Positions 27,510 to 35,419 of a DNA stretch of 64,000 nucleotides are shown here, one piece after another; position 1 is the first letter of the stretch; the number at the start of each line of letters is the position of its first letter. The stretch comes from Herbaspirillum robiniae (GTDB taxonomy: Bacteria > Pseudomonadota > Gammaproteobacteria > Burkholderiales > Burkholderiaceae_D): contig NZ_NJGU01000006.1 in NCBI RefSeq assembly GCF_002213415.1, positions 372,001-436,000 of the forward strand. The letters are read 5' to 3'. Position numbers and translations under genes: made by a program. A model generated the notes under the pieces. The model saw only the letters and a program-made list of their open reading frames with translations. It was not told where the DNA came from and did no database searches.

Positions 27510-28969
27510 GCGAAGACATTCTGATCAACATCACCCCGCAGGAGACGCGCGTGGCGCTGATCCTGCAGGGCGCCGTGCAGGAGCTGCACATCGAGCGCAC
27601 GCTCTCGCGCGGCCTGGCCGGCAACATTTACCTGGGCAAGGTGGTGCGCGTGCTGCCGGGCATGCAGTCGGCCTTCATCGACATCGGCCTGGAGCGCGCG
27701 GCCTTCCTGCACGTGGCCGACATCTGGGAAGCGCGGCCGCACGACGGCCAGAACGCCCCCGCCATCCCCATCGAGAAACTGCTGCACGACGGCCAGACCG
27801 TGACGGTGCAGGTGATCAAGGACCCGATCGGCACCAAGGGTGCACGGTTGTCGACGCAGATTTCGATCGCCGGCCGCATGCTGGTCTACCTGCCGCAGGA
27901 CAAGCACATCGGCATCTCCCAGCGCATCGAGAACGAAGCCGAGCGCGAACTGCTGCGCAGCAAGGTGCAGGCGCTGCTGCCGCCCGAGGAAAAGGGCGGC
28001 TTCATCATCCGCACCATGGCCGAGGACGCGTCCGACTCCGACCTGCAGATGGACGTCGAATACCTGCGCAAGACCTGGGCCACCATCGTCAAGCAGAGCA
28101 AGACCAATCCCGCGCCCACCCTGCTGCACCAGGATCTCTCCCTGGCCCAGCGCGTGCTGCGCGACTTCGTCAGCGACGACACCTCGACCATACAGGTCGA
28201 CTCGCGCGAGAATTTCCACATGCTGCAGGAATTCGGCGCCGTCTACACGCCCTCGGTGCTGACCAAGCTCACGCACTACCGCGGCGAGCGCCCGCTGTTC
28301 GACCTGTACGGCGTGGAAGAGGAAATCGAGCGCGCGCTGGGACGCCGGGTGGACCTGAAATCGGGCGGCTACCTGATCGTCGACCAGACCGAAGCGATGA
28401 CCACCATCGACGTCAACACCGGCAGCTTCGTCAACGGCCGCAACTTCGACGACACCATCTTCAAGACCAACCTCGAGGCGGCCCACGCCATCGCGCGCCA
28501 GCTGCGCCTGCGCAACCTGGGCGGCATCATCATCCTCGACTTCATCGACATGGAGAGCGCCGAGCACCGCAGCGCGGTGCTGGCGGAACTGGGCCGGGCC
28601 CTCAATCGCGACCGCACCAAGATTTCGGTATCGGGCTTCTCGACGCTGGGCCTGGTGGAAATGACGCGCAAGCGCACCCGCGAATCGCTGGCCCACATCC
28701 TGTGCGAGACCTGCCCGGCCTGCAAGGGCCGCGGCCAAGTGAAGACATCGCGTACGGTGTGCTACGAGATCCTGCGCGAAGTGATGCGCGAGGCCAAACA
28801 GTTCAACCCGCGCGAATTCCGCATCCTGGCGTCACAAGTCGTCGTGGACATGTTCCTCGAAGAAGAATCGCAACATCTCGCCATGCTGGGCGACTTCATC
28901 GGGAAACCGATTTCGCTGCAGGTGCAGAGCGATTATCAGCAGGAGCAGTACGACATCATTCTGATGTGA
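27506..28969 (+). CDS. rng: Ribonuclease G
   Basis: 487 residues from the ATG at 27506; the frame is open further upstream but that part is a shadow of maf. An S1-like domain lies in the N-terminal 120 residues (NIYLGKVVRVLPGMQSAFIDIGLERAAFLH). The catalytic Asp residues occur in MTTIDVNTGSF and GGIIILDFIDM, and the zinc-link cysteines in CETCPACKG near residue 400. Compared with RNase E the long C-terminal scaffold is absent, so this is RNase G, which matures the 5' end of 16S rRNA and decays some mRNAs. It ends the plus-strand housekeeping block. Confidence 0.96.
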   Translation: MSEDILINITPQETRVALILQGAVQELHIERTLSRGLAGNIYLGKVVRVLPGMQSAFIDIGLERAAFLHVADIWEARPHDGQNAPAIPIEKLLHDGQTVTVQVIKDPIGTKGARLSTQISIAGRMLVYLPQDKHIGISQRIENEAERELLRSKVQALLPPEEKGGFIIRTMAEDASDSDLQMDVEYLRKTWATIVKQSKTNPAPTLLHQDLSLAQRVLRDFVSDDTSTIQVDSRENFHMLQEFGAVYTPSVLTKLTHYRGERPLFDLYGVEEEIERALGRRVDLKSGGYLIVDQTEAMTTIDVNTGSFVNGRNFDDTIFKTNLEAAHAIARQLRLRNLGGIIILDFIDMESAEHRSAVLAELGRALNRDRTKISVSGFSTLGLVEMTRKRTRESLAHILCETCPACKGRGQVKTSRTVCYEILREVMREAKQFNPREFRILASQVVVDMFLEEESQHLAMLGDFIGKPISLQVQSDYQQEQYDIILM

Positions 28970-29307
28970 TCGGGACTGCCTCCTGATCCTTGCGGCAATG
29001 GTGAGGCGATTGCCGCGCCATGCAGCGCATGTTGCTCGAAGGATTGACGTACCCAGGCCTCACCCGGCGGCGGCTGAATTGGCCGCCTGTCGCGGCATGA
29101 GGAACTTGGGAGCGAATCGGGAGAACTATCTTTCTCCACGGGCGGGGGGGATGGCGGCAGCCATGGGGCAAGCTGCGACGGAAATCTGTTCGAAAAGCCG
29201 TCACACGGCCAAATGCGCAGGACTGAACACGATCTGGCCGACAGTCCGACCAAGCACGAAGATCAGTCCCTTATCCTACCGGCCATGAGGCGTCTTGCTT
29301 GCAGCAT
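28970..29307. other. Convergent intergenic region between rng and the ligase gene
   Basis: 338 bases between converging stops. A GGCGGC/GCCGCC hairpin occurs near 29068-29086 without a T run. I see no intrinsic terminator of good quality and no gene; the short frames here lack ribosome binding sites and conserved features. Confidence 0.45.
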
Positions 29308-30594
29308 TCAAGCCGGCGCGCTGATCTCCCGATCAGGTTGCCGGAAGCGGAACAAGGCCGCCATCGTCACGGCCAGCACCACGGTGTAGAACAGTCCGCA
29401 CTCGCGCCACGCGAACATCACGTCCACCAGGCCATCCAGGAAATAGGACAGGCACAGCACGGTACCCATGCAGGCAGCCGCCTTGACGCTGCCCGGCTGG
29501 CCACGCGCATATCGAACGAAATACGCAACCGGAATGAAGTACAACGCCAGCAGCGCGACGATGCCGCAGGAGCCGAACAGCACGGCGGTAAAAAGAATCT
29601 CGTTGTGGGAATGCGGGTATTGCGCACTGCCTTCGCTGATCACTCCCTCATCGGCCATTTTCCTCAGCGCCCGGGAGTATCCGTTGATCCCGACGCCGAT
29701 GAAGGCATTTTCCCGATACAGGCGCAAGGATGCCTGCCAGAGCTGGAAGCGCGTGCCGACGGAGGTATTGAGGTCTGATTTGTTTTCGAACTGGACAACA
29801 TCGTTACGGGCAGCCAGCAAACGCTCACGCACCGAGTCCGTCGATCCATAGATGCCCGCGACCACCAGCATGATCGCCAGCACCGCCGCCATCTTGCGCA
29901 GCATGCTTGAGCTGGGGAGGAAAAGTAAGCATGTGGCCACCGCAAAGACTGGAATGGCCAACCATCCGCCTCGGGACTGGTAAAGATAAATCGCGTACAG
30001 CCCCCCGAGACCAGACACTACTTTGAGAGCGAACAACAACCTGCGAATGCTCTCTGGCAGTTCTACGTCCCATTTGACGGAACACATAGCCATTGTCCCC
30101 GAGATGGCAGCTAATTCGGTATAGGCCAGGATAGGCATGAAGTTAGGGTGCTCACGTACTGTTCCGCCGGCGGTCATCCAGTAGGTCTTGGCCGTGGCCA
30201 CAAGGGCGGCGATGGCAAAAGCGACACCCAACCACTTGAAGAATCGCCGCGGAAGATGCAGGAACACCCAGAACAGCAGGACGAAGCCCTGAAAGCGCAG
30301 GGCGAAATTGAAGTCCTTGGCCGAACCGTTGGCCACGAGGATCTGGCTCAGCACCAGACAAAACGTGAAACCTGAAACGGCCAGGTACAGCGGCCAGAAC
30401 GTGCGCCAGGAAGCCAGAAACGCTGAAACCGACGAACGGCCGCGGATGAAGACCGCCACGATGCCCAGCAGCAACATGGCGTAATAACTGATGCCGGCAA
30501 TCTTGTCGACCGACAGCCCGAGCACGATAAAGGCCGTTGCGGCAGCAAACATCATCCATTGCATCGGTACCGGCAACATCGGTTTCTCACTCAT
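29308..30594 (-). CDS. O-antigen ligase-type polytopic membrane protein (Wzy_C family)
   Basis: 428 residues from the ATG at 30594, which has GGGGGAG six bases upstream on the minus strand. About ten to twelve transmembrane helices are visible. The large periplasmic loop before the last helices contains the family region FENKSDLNTSVGTRFQLW and ENAFIGVGINGYSRALRKM, then YPHSHNEILFTAVLFGSCG, the PHN-type motif of Wzy_C proteins. Members attach O-polysaccharide to lipid A-core (WaaL), polymerise O-units (Wzy) or glycosylate pilin. The adjacent glycosyltransferases and msbA favour a lipopolysaccharide role. The gene is visibly less GC-rich than its neighbours, as is common for surface-polysaccharide genes. 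Confidence 0.82.
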   Translation of the reverse strand: MSEKPMLPVPMQWMMFAAATAFIVLGLSVDKIAGISYYAMLLLGIVAVFIRGRSSVSAFLASWRTFWPLYLAVSGFTFCLVLSQILVANGSAKDFNFALRFQGFVLLFWVFLHLPRRFFKWLGVAFAIAALVATAKTYWMTAGGTVREHPNFMPILAYTELAAISGTMAMCSVKWDVELPESIRRLLFALKVVSGLGGLYAIYLYQSRGGWLAIPVFAVATCLLFLPSSSMLRKMAAVLAIMLVVAGIYGSTDSVRERLLAARNDVVQFENKSDLNTSVGTRFQLWQASLRLYRENAFIGVGINGYSRALRKMADEGVISEGSAQYPHSHNEILFTAVLFGSCGIVALLALYFIPVAYFVRYARGQPGSVKAAACMGTVLCLSYFLDGLVDVMFAWRECGLFYTVVLAVTMAALFRFRQPDREISAPA

Positions 30595-30931
30595 TGCCAG
30601 CTCCCCCGGGCACGCCGAACAGCCACAAAAGCGAGCTGGAGCCATTTCCCTTCGGAAGCAAGAAACCGCAGACTTCCCCAAAATTCATTGTCTTTCCCTG
30701 ATGCTTCAAGTACAAAGCGCCCCCTTGTATCCACACGCGCTTGTATGTCGCCGTGCGCCTCGACGTAGTCTTCCGGACATCGTCGGCGGACGGCTGCTGC
30801 GTTGTGCGCTGCGAAGTATAACGGTTCGATATACGGCTGGCATGGCAATTTCACTCGCCGACCGGCGCTGTTGGAAAGCTGCGGCGAAAATCAAATGTTT
30901 CACTTGACAGCCGCGTGAGCCATGACCGATG
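30595..30931. other. Intergenic stretch upstream of the O-antigen ligase gene
   Basis: 337 bases, AT-richer than the surroundings. On the minus strand an 87-codon frame (30591-30854) and a 33-codon frame both end in the ATGA of the ligase start, so one of them could be a leader peptide; neither resembles a known protein. A -10-like hexamer TATACT lies on the minus strand near 30815. No terminator is evident between the glycosyltransferase gene and the ligase. Confidence 0.4.
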
Positions 30932-32038
30932 TCACGCGTCGCGCGTCAGTACCTCCATCACGTCATCAACGGAGATTTCCGTCAGCCATCCTTTGCGCGT
31001 CTTTACACTCAGGACGGTGCTGTTGGCGGCATCGATCGGGGTCCATTCGGGACTGGTCTGGCGCATCAGCGCGACGACCGGGACATGCACCGCATTGGCC
31101 AGGTGCATGACCGCCGTCTCGACCGAGACAATCAGGCTGCACAAGCTCAAGACTGCCGGCAGCTGGAAGAAGTTCTCTTCAGCGCTGAAAAGCTGCAGTT
31201 TGCCGCTCTGGTCGGCGGCGATCACCGACCTGGCCTGCGCCAGCTTCTCCGGCACCACGTTGAGGATGAAGTGCGCGTCGCGCCATTTCTCCAGGCTGCG
31301 CATGCGTCCGGCGAGCTCCACCATGCGCTGCAAGGGCCAGCTGCGCTCCTCGGACTTCGAAAACGCGTTGAGAAATACCAGCGGCGCGTCGTCGGCCACA
31401 CCCTGCGCGCGCAGATCCGCGCGTGCGCGCTGCTGCCATTGCGCGGAAACATCGAGATAGGGAAAGCGCTCCGACTCGGGTATGGCCATGCCGAACAGGC
31501 TCTCGAACCAGCCGGCGTAGATCGCGCTGATGTGTTGTCCTTGTCCGGTTGCGGCGTAGGCCGGAATGAAGGCGTCCAGCTTGCGGTAGGCCAGGTGCTT
31601 GCGGATGTCCAGCAGGCGTACGCGCTTCTTCTGCGCCACGATGAAGCCCTGCGGACTCAGCTTGCGCGCCAGTTCGGCGTACAGGTGCCGGCGCAGGACC
31701 GCGAACGAAACCACGATGGGATAGTGCTCTGCGCGCGCCTCGTCGATCGACTGCTTGTAGAGCTGCGGGCTGTAGGTCTGATCGTAAATCCTGTCGAACA
31801 TCCCGCAGGCCTTGACCCAGTCATACAGCGCGTACTTGCGCAGGTGCTCCCATTGGGAGGCATCCGGGGTGCGCCGCACCTCGTCCACCCACAAATGCAT
31901 GCGGATATGCGGAAACGCCCGCGCAAATGCGCGGAAACAGTTTTGCATATACGTGAAGTCGCCCAGCGCCAGATGCGCCACGAAGAGGATCTTGTCGGCT
32001 TTGCGAAGCAGCGCTGAGGGAATCAGTTGTTCGGCCAT
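30932..32038 (-). CDS. GT9-like glycosyltransferase (heptosyltransferase superfamily), copy 1
   Basis: 368 residues. The N-terminal phosphate-binding region is KILFVAHLALGDFTYMQ, and the C-terminal nucleotide-sugar region VSVETAVMHLANAVHVPVVALM resembles the GT9 motif with an acidic residue followed by TxxxHLA. The start ATG at 32038 fits the N-termini of the two paralogues. It is very similar in layout to the proteins at 33087-34193 and 34195-35391. GT9 enzymes transfer heptose (or, less often, other sugars) to the inner core of lipopolysaccharide on the cytoplasmic side. The donor here is not known: the N-terminal motif differs from WaaC and WaaF. Confidence 0.85.
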   Translation of the reverse strand: MAEQLIPSALLRKADKILFVAHLALGDFTYMQNCFRAFARAFPHIRMHLWVDEVRRTPDASQWEHLRKYALYDWVKACGMFDRIYDQTYSPQLYKQSIDEARAEHYPIVVSFAVLRRHLYAELARKLSPQGFIVAQKKRVRLLDIRKHLAYRKLDAFIPAYAATGQGQHISAIYAGWFESLFGMAIPESERFPYLDVSAQWQQRARADLRAQGVADDAPLVFLNAFSKSEERSWPLQRMVELAGRMRSLEKWRDAHFILNVVPEKLAQARSVIAADQSGKLQLFSAEENFFQLPAVLSLCSLIVSVETAVMHLANAVHVPVVALMRQTSPEWTPIDAANSTVLSVKTRKGWLTEISVDDVMEVLTRDA

Positions 32039-32109
32039 GTTTTTGCTTTCCGATCGCGCGGCCCATGCGCGCGAGTGATATGAATGTCGTCAGTACCGCG
32101 CCCGGCGGC

Positions 32110-33090
32110 TCACTTGCGCGCGCGCCGCACCATCAGGTAGCGCCAGTACCAGCGCAGGCTGTCGATGCGCTTGCCGCGCGCCCACTGGAAGCGCGAGTGC
32201 ATGCGCAATTCCTTGTAGTTGGTCGGCTCCAGGTCGAGCGCCTGGTCGGACCAGCCCGACAAGGCATGGTACTTCTCGAACAGGAGCACCGAATCGTGCC
32301 CGCTCCACACGCCCCAGGGCTTGACCGAGCCGGCGAAGTGGATGAAGGTCGCGGCGCCGTCCGGAATGGCCAGCGCAGGCCGGTTGTTTTCGAGGTCGCC
32401 GACCAGGCCGTACAGGTAGTTCCAGCGGATGCCGACGAAACGCGCCCGGCCATCCAGCACGACGTTGAGCGCGTCCTGGTCCGGGAAGCGGAACTGTTCG
32501 CCATCCTTCAGGATCGCGTCGATGGTCTGCTGCGTGATGCCCGCCGCTATCCAGGCCGGAATGTTGATGTACAGCATGCCGGAGTTGAAGTAACGCGGAT
32601 GCTTCAGCTTGAGCGCATCCACCCGGCGCCGCGTGGTGGCCTCGGCATCCGGCACGACGGCGGCGATGTCGCCGCTCAGGTCGAGTTGCGCCAGCTCGTC
32701 GATATTGCCCACGCACAGTATGTCGGCGTCCAGGTAGAGCACCCGGTCCGTGTACGACTTGAGGATGTCGGGAATCACCAGCCGCGCGAAAATGGCGGAC
32801 GAATAATAGGAAGACTTGGTGTACTGCTCGAAGCGCGAAAACAGCGAGGCGTCGAGCAGATGCAAATGCGTGGAGACCTGCCGGCCATTGGCCAGCGCCG
32901 CGAAGCGCCGGCGGTTGTCGTCCGACACCTTGGTCGCCAGGACATGGAACGCGAAATTGCGCGCGGGATTGTTGGCGACGATGGACGCGATGGTCGCGCC
33001 CATGCAGCGAAAATACCGGTCGTCCACGCAGAACACCACATGAAAGGCGTCCGCCGCGGGCGCCGCCCCGGCTTGCATGGTTTCATTCAT
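32110..33090 (-). CDS. GT8-family glycosyltransferase (WaaI/WaaJ-like)
   Basis: 326 residues from the ATG at 33090. The core reads FHVVFCVDDRYFRCMGATIASIVANN, then YSSAIFARLVIPDIL, and the DxD metal motif YLDADILCVG, followed by YFNSGMLYINIPAW and FPDQDALNVVL; these are textbook GT8 motifs. The C-terminal HFAGSVKPWGVW is also characteristic. GT8 enzymes in this setting add glucose or galactose to the outer core from UDP-sugars. The ATG overlaps the upstream GT9-like gene by four bases (ATGA), so the two are translationally coupled. Confidence 0.93.
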   Translation of the reverse strand: MNETMQAGAAPAADAFHVVFCVDDRYFRCMGATIASIVANNPARNFAFHVLATKVSDDNRRRFAALANGRQVSTHLHLLDASLFSRFEQYTKSSYYSSAIFARLVIPDILKSYTDRVLYLDADILCVGNIDELAQLDLSGDIAAVVPDAEATTRRRVDALKLKHPRYFNSGMLYINIPAWIAAGITQQTIDAILKDGEQFRFPDQDALNVVLDGRARFVGIRWNYLYGLVGDLENNRPALAIPDGAATFIHFAGSVKPWGVWSGHDSVLLFEKYHALSGWSDQALDLEPTNYKELRMHSRFQWARGKRIDSLRWYWRYLMVRRARK

Positions 33091-34193
33091 GGCAGTACCT
33101 CCATCACTTGCTGCACGTCGATGGCGTCGACCCAGTCGCCGCGCCGGGCGGCCATGATCACCGTGCTGTGCTCGCGGTCGATCGGCGCCCACTCGGGGTT
33201 CTTGCGGCGCATGAGCGCCACCACCGGCACCTTCACGGCATTGGCCAGGTGCATGACGGCGGTCTCCACGGAAATGATCAGGTCGGCGCGCTGCAACAGC
33301 GCCGGCAGCTGGAAGAAGCTCTGCTGCGCGCTGAACCAGTGCGTATTGGGCGGCAGGCGGTCGGCGATCTGCGCCTTGGCATGCTCGATCTCCTGCGGCG
33401 TGGCGTTGATCACGAAGGTGGTCGTGCGCCATTCCTCCTTCTGCTGCAGGGCGACGATCAGGTCGGCGACCTTGGCCACGGGCCAGCAACGTTTCTTTGT
33501 CTTGGCGAAGGGATTGATGAACACCAGTCCGGGCCGCCCGTCGGCAGCCTGCACGGCCACGCCCCATTGGGCGAGCTGGTCCGCCGCCGCCTGTTGCCAT
33601 TGCGGCGCGATGTCGACGAAAGGATAGCGCGCCGCGCCCTCGACCCGCAACCCCGACAGCTGGCCGAACCAGTCGGCGTAGACATCGGTGATGTGATAGC
33701 CGGCAAACGACGAGAACGGGGCGAACGATGCGTCCAGCTTGCGGTAGGCCAGGAAATCCCCCGGCGCATACCAGCGCGTCTTGCCGCGCATGCCGACCAC
33801 CCAGGCGTCCGGGCCGCCGGCGTCGCGCGCCAGGCGCGCATATTGCGCCGGCCGCAGCGTGGCCAGCGACACCACCAGCGGATACTGCTCGGCGCGCGCT
33901 TCGGCGATTGACTCGGCCAGCAGCTGCGGGCTGTAGGTGCGGCGATAGACCTTGGCGAAGAACGGGCAATTCTCGGCCCAGTCGTACAGCGCATAGTTCT
34001 TCAGGTAGCCCCACTTGGCCTGGTCGTTGGTGCGCCGGACCTCGTCGATCCAGATGTGCACCTTGAGGTGCGGGTGCGCCTCGGCGAAAGCCTTGAAGAA
34101 ATTCTGCAGATAGGTGAAGTCGCCTATCGCAAGGTGGGCGATAAAGAGGATCTTGTCGGCCGCCGCCAGGCGCTGTGGAGGAAGGAGCTGCAT
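33087..34193 (-). CDS. GT9-like glycosyltransferase, copy 2
   Basis: 368 residues from the ATG at 34193; an in-frame ATG at 34214 lies inside the upstream gene. The N-terminal motif is KILFIAHLAIGDFTYLQNFFKAF and the C-terminal one ISVETAVMHLANAVKVPVVALMRRKNPEWAPID, both shared with copies 1 and 3. It should transfer a sugar to the growing lipopolysaccharide core in the cytoplasm. The start is one base after the stop of copy 3 and the stop overlaps the GT8 start, giving a tight operon. Confidence 0.85.
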   Translation of the reverse strand: MQLLPPQRLAAADKILFIAHLAIGDFTYLQNFFKAFAEAHPHLKVHIWIDEVRRTNDQAKWGYLKNYALYDWAENCPFFAKVYRRTYSPQLLAESIAEARAEQYPLVVSLATLRPAQYARLARDAGGPDAWVVGMRGKTRWYAPGDFLAYRKLDASFAPFSSFAGYHITDVYADWFGQLSGLRVEGAARYPFVDIAPQWQQAAADQLAQWGVAVQAADGRPGLVFINPFAKTKKRCWPVAKVADLIVALQQKEEWRTTTFVINATPQEIEHAKAQIADRLPPNTHWFSAQQSFFQLPALLQRADLIISVETAVMHLANAVKVPVVALMRRKNPEWAPIDREHSTVIMAARRGDWVDAIDVQQVMEVLP

Positions 34194-34194
34194 C

Positions 34195-35391
34195 TCAGCC
34201 GGCCATCCGGGCAAGTTGACCGGGAGTAAAGCGCGGCGCGCTGCCCATGGGCATCTGCAAGAACTCCATCACCGTATCGACGCTGATCTTGTTGATCCAG
34301 TCGTCCTTCTCCGGGGTGTAGACGATGTTGGTGTTGGCGGCATCGATCGGCGCCCATTCCGGGTTGATCTGGCGCATCATCGCCACCACCGGCACCCGCA
34401 CCGCATTGGCCAGATGCATGATGGAGGTCTCGACGGTGATGATCAGGTCGCTCTGCTCCAGCATGGCCGGCAGCTGGAAGAAGTGGTCGTGCGCGCTGAA
34501 CAGCCGCACGCGCGGCACGCCCGCGGTCTGCACGTCGCGCTGGGTGCTGTCCCACAGCTCGGGCATGGTGTTGATGACGAAATCGGCGTCGGCCCACTTG
34601 GGATCGGCCTGCATGCGGCGCACCAGCTCGGTCACGTTCGACACCGGCCAGGAGCGCTCGGGAGGCTTGGCGAAGGCGTTGAGGAACACCAGCGCGCGAG
34701 TGCGGCCGGCCTTGGCCGCGATGCCCCACTCCTGCAACTGGCGCACGGCGCCATCCTTCCATTGCTGCGGCACGTCCATGGTCGGGATGCGCTTTTCATG
34801 CGGCACCTGGATGCCGAACAGGCTGGTGAACCAGTTGGCGTAGACGTCGCTCACATGCAGGGTCTTGTCGTGCGAATACACGGGGATGGTGCCGTCCAGC
34901 GCGCCATAGATCAGGTGCTTGCGGAAATCGTAGAAACGCACGCGCTTGGTCATGGCGACGGCGAAGCCCTTGCGGCTGATCTTGCGCACCATCTGGGCAT
35001 ACATCGGACGGCGCGCCAGGCCGAACGACACCACGACCGGGTAGTCCTCCTTCTGGGCCTCGCGGATCGATTCGCGCAGCACGAAGGGGCTGTAGGTCTT
35101 GGTGTAGAGCTTGTCGAACATCGGGCAGGTCTGCAGCCAGTCGAACACGACGTAGTTCTTCAGGTGCTTCCACTGCCGGAAATCATAGGTACGGCGCACC
35201 TCGTCCACCCACAGGTGGATCTTGATGTGCGGGTAGGCTTCGGCGAAGGCCTTGAAGCAAGCCTGCATGTAGGTGAAATCGCCCAGCGCGAGGTGGGCGA
35301 CGAACAGGATCTTGTCTGCCTTTTCCAGCAACTCGGCCGGCACGATCTGGTTCAGCTTGGGCAGTGATCCTGCATCGATCTGTTTGGTCAT
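34195..35391 (-). CDS. GT9-like glycosyltransferase, copy 3
   Basis: 398 residues. It shares with copies 1 and 2 KILFVAHLALGDFTYMQACFKAF, HLWVDEVRRTYD and TVETSIMHLANAVRVPVVAMMRQINPEWAPIDAAN. The N-terminus is about ten residues longer and a C-terminal extension of about 20 residues (MPMGSAPRFTPGQLARMAG) is added. It lies 28 bases after msbA on the same strand. As the first of three tandem paralogues it may be the ancestral copy. The function is inferred to be core glycosylation; donor and acceptor are unknown. Confidence 0.85.
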   Translation of the reverse strand: MTKQIDAGSLPKLNQIVPAELLEKADKILFVAHLALGDFTYMQACFKAFAEAYPHIKIHLWVDEVRRTYDFRQWKHLKNYVVFDWLQTCPMFDKLYTKTYSPFVLRESIREAQKEDYPVVVSFGLARRPMYAQMVRKISRKGFAVAMTKRVRFYDFRKHLIYGALDGTIPVYSHDKTLHVSDVYANWFTSLFGIQVPHEKRIPTMDVPQQWKDGAVRQLQEWGIAAKAGRTRALVFLNAFAKPPERSWPVSNVTELVRRMQADPKWADADFVINTMPELWDSTQRDVQTAGVPRVRLFSAHDHFFQLPAMLEQSDLIITVETSIMHLANAVRVPVVAMMRQINPEWAPIDAANTNIVYTPEKDDWINKISVDTVMEFLQMPMGSAPRFTPGQLARMAG

Positions 35392-35419
35392 GCTTTTTCT
35401 TCTGATATGCGCTCGTGGT

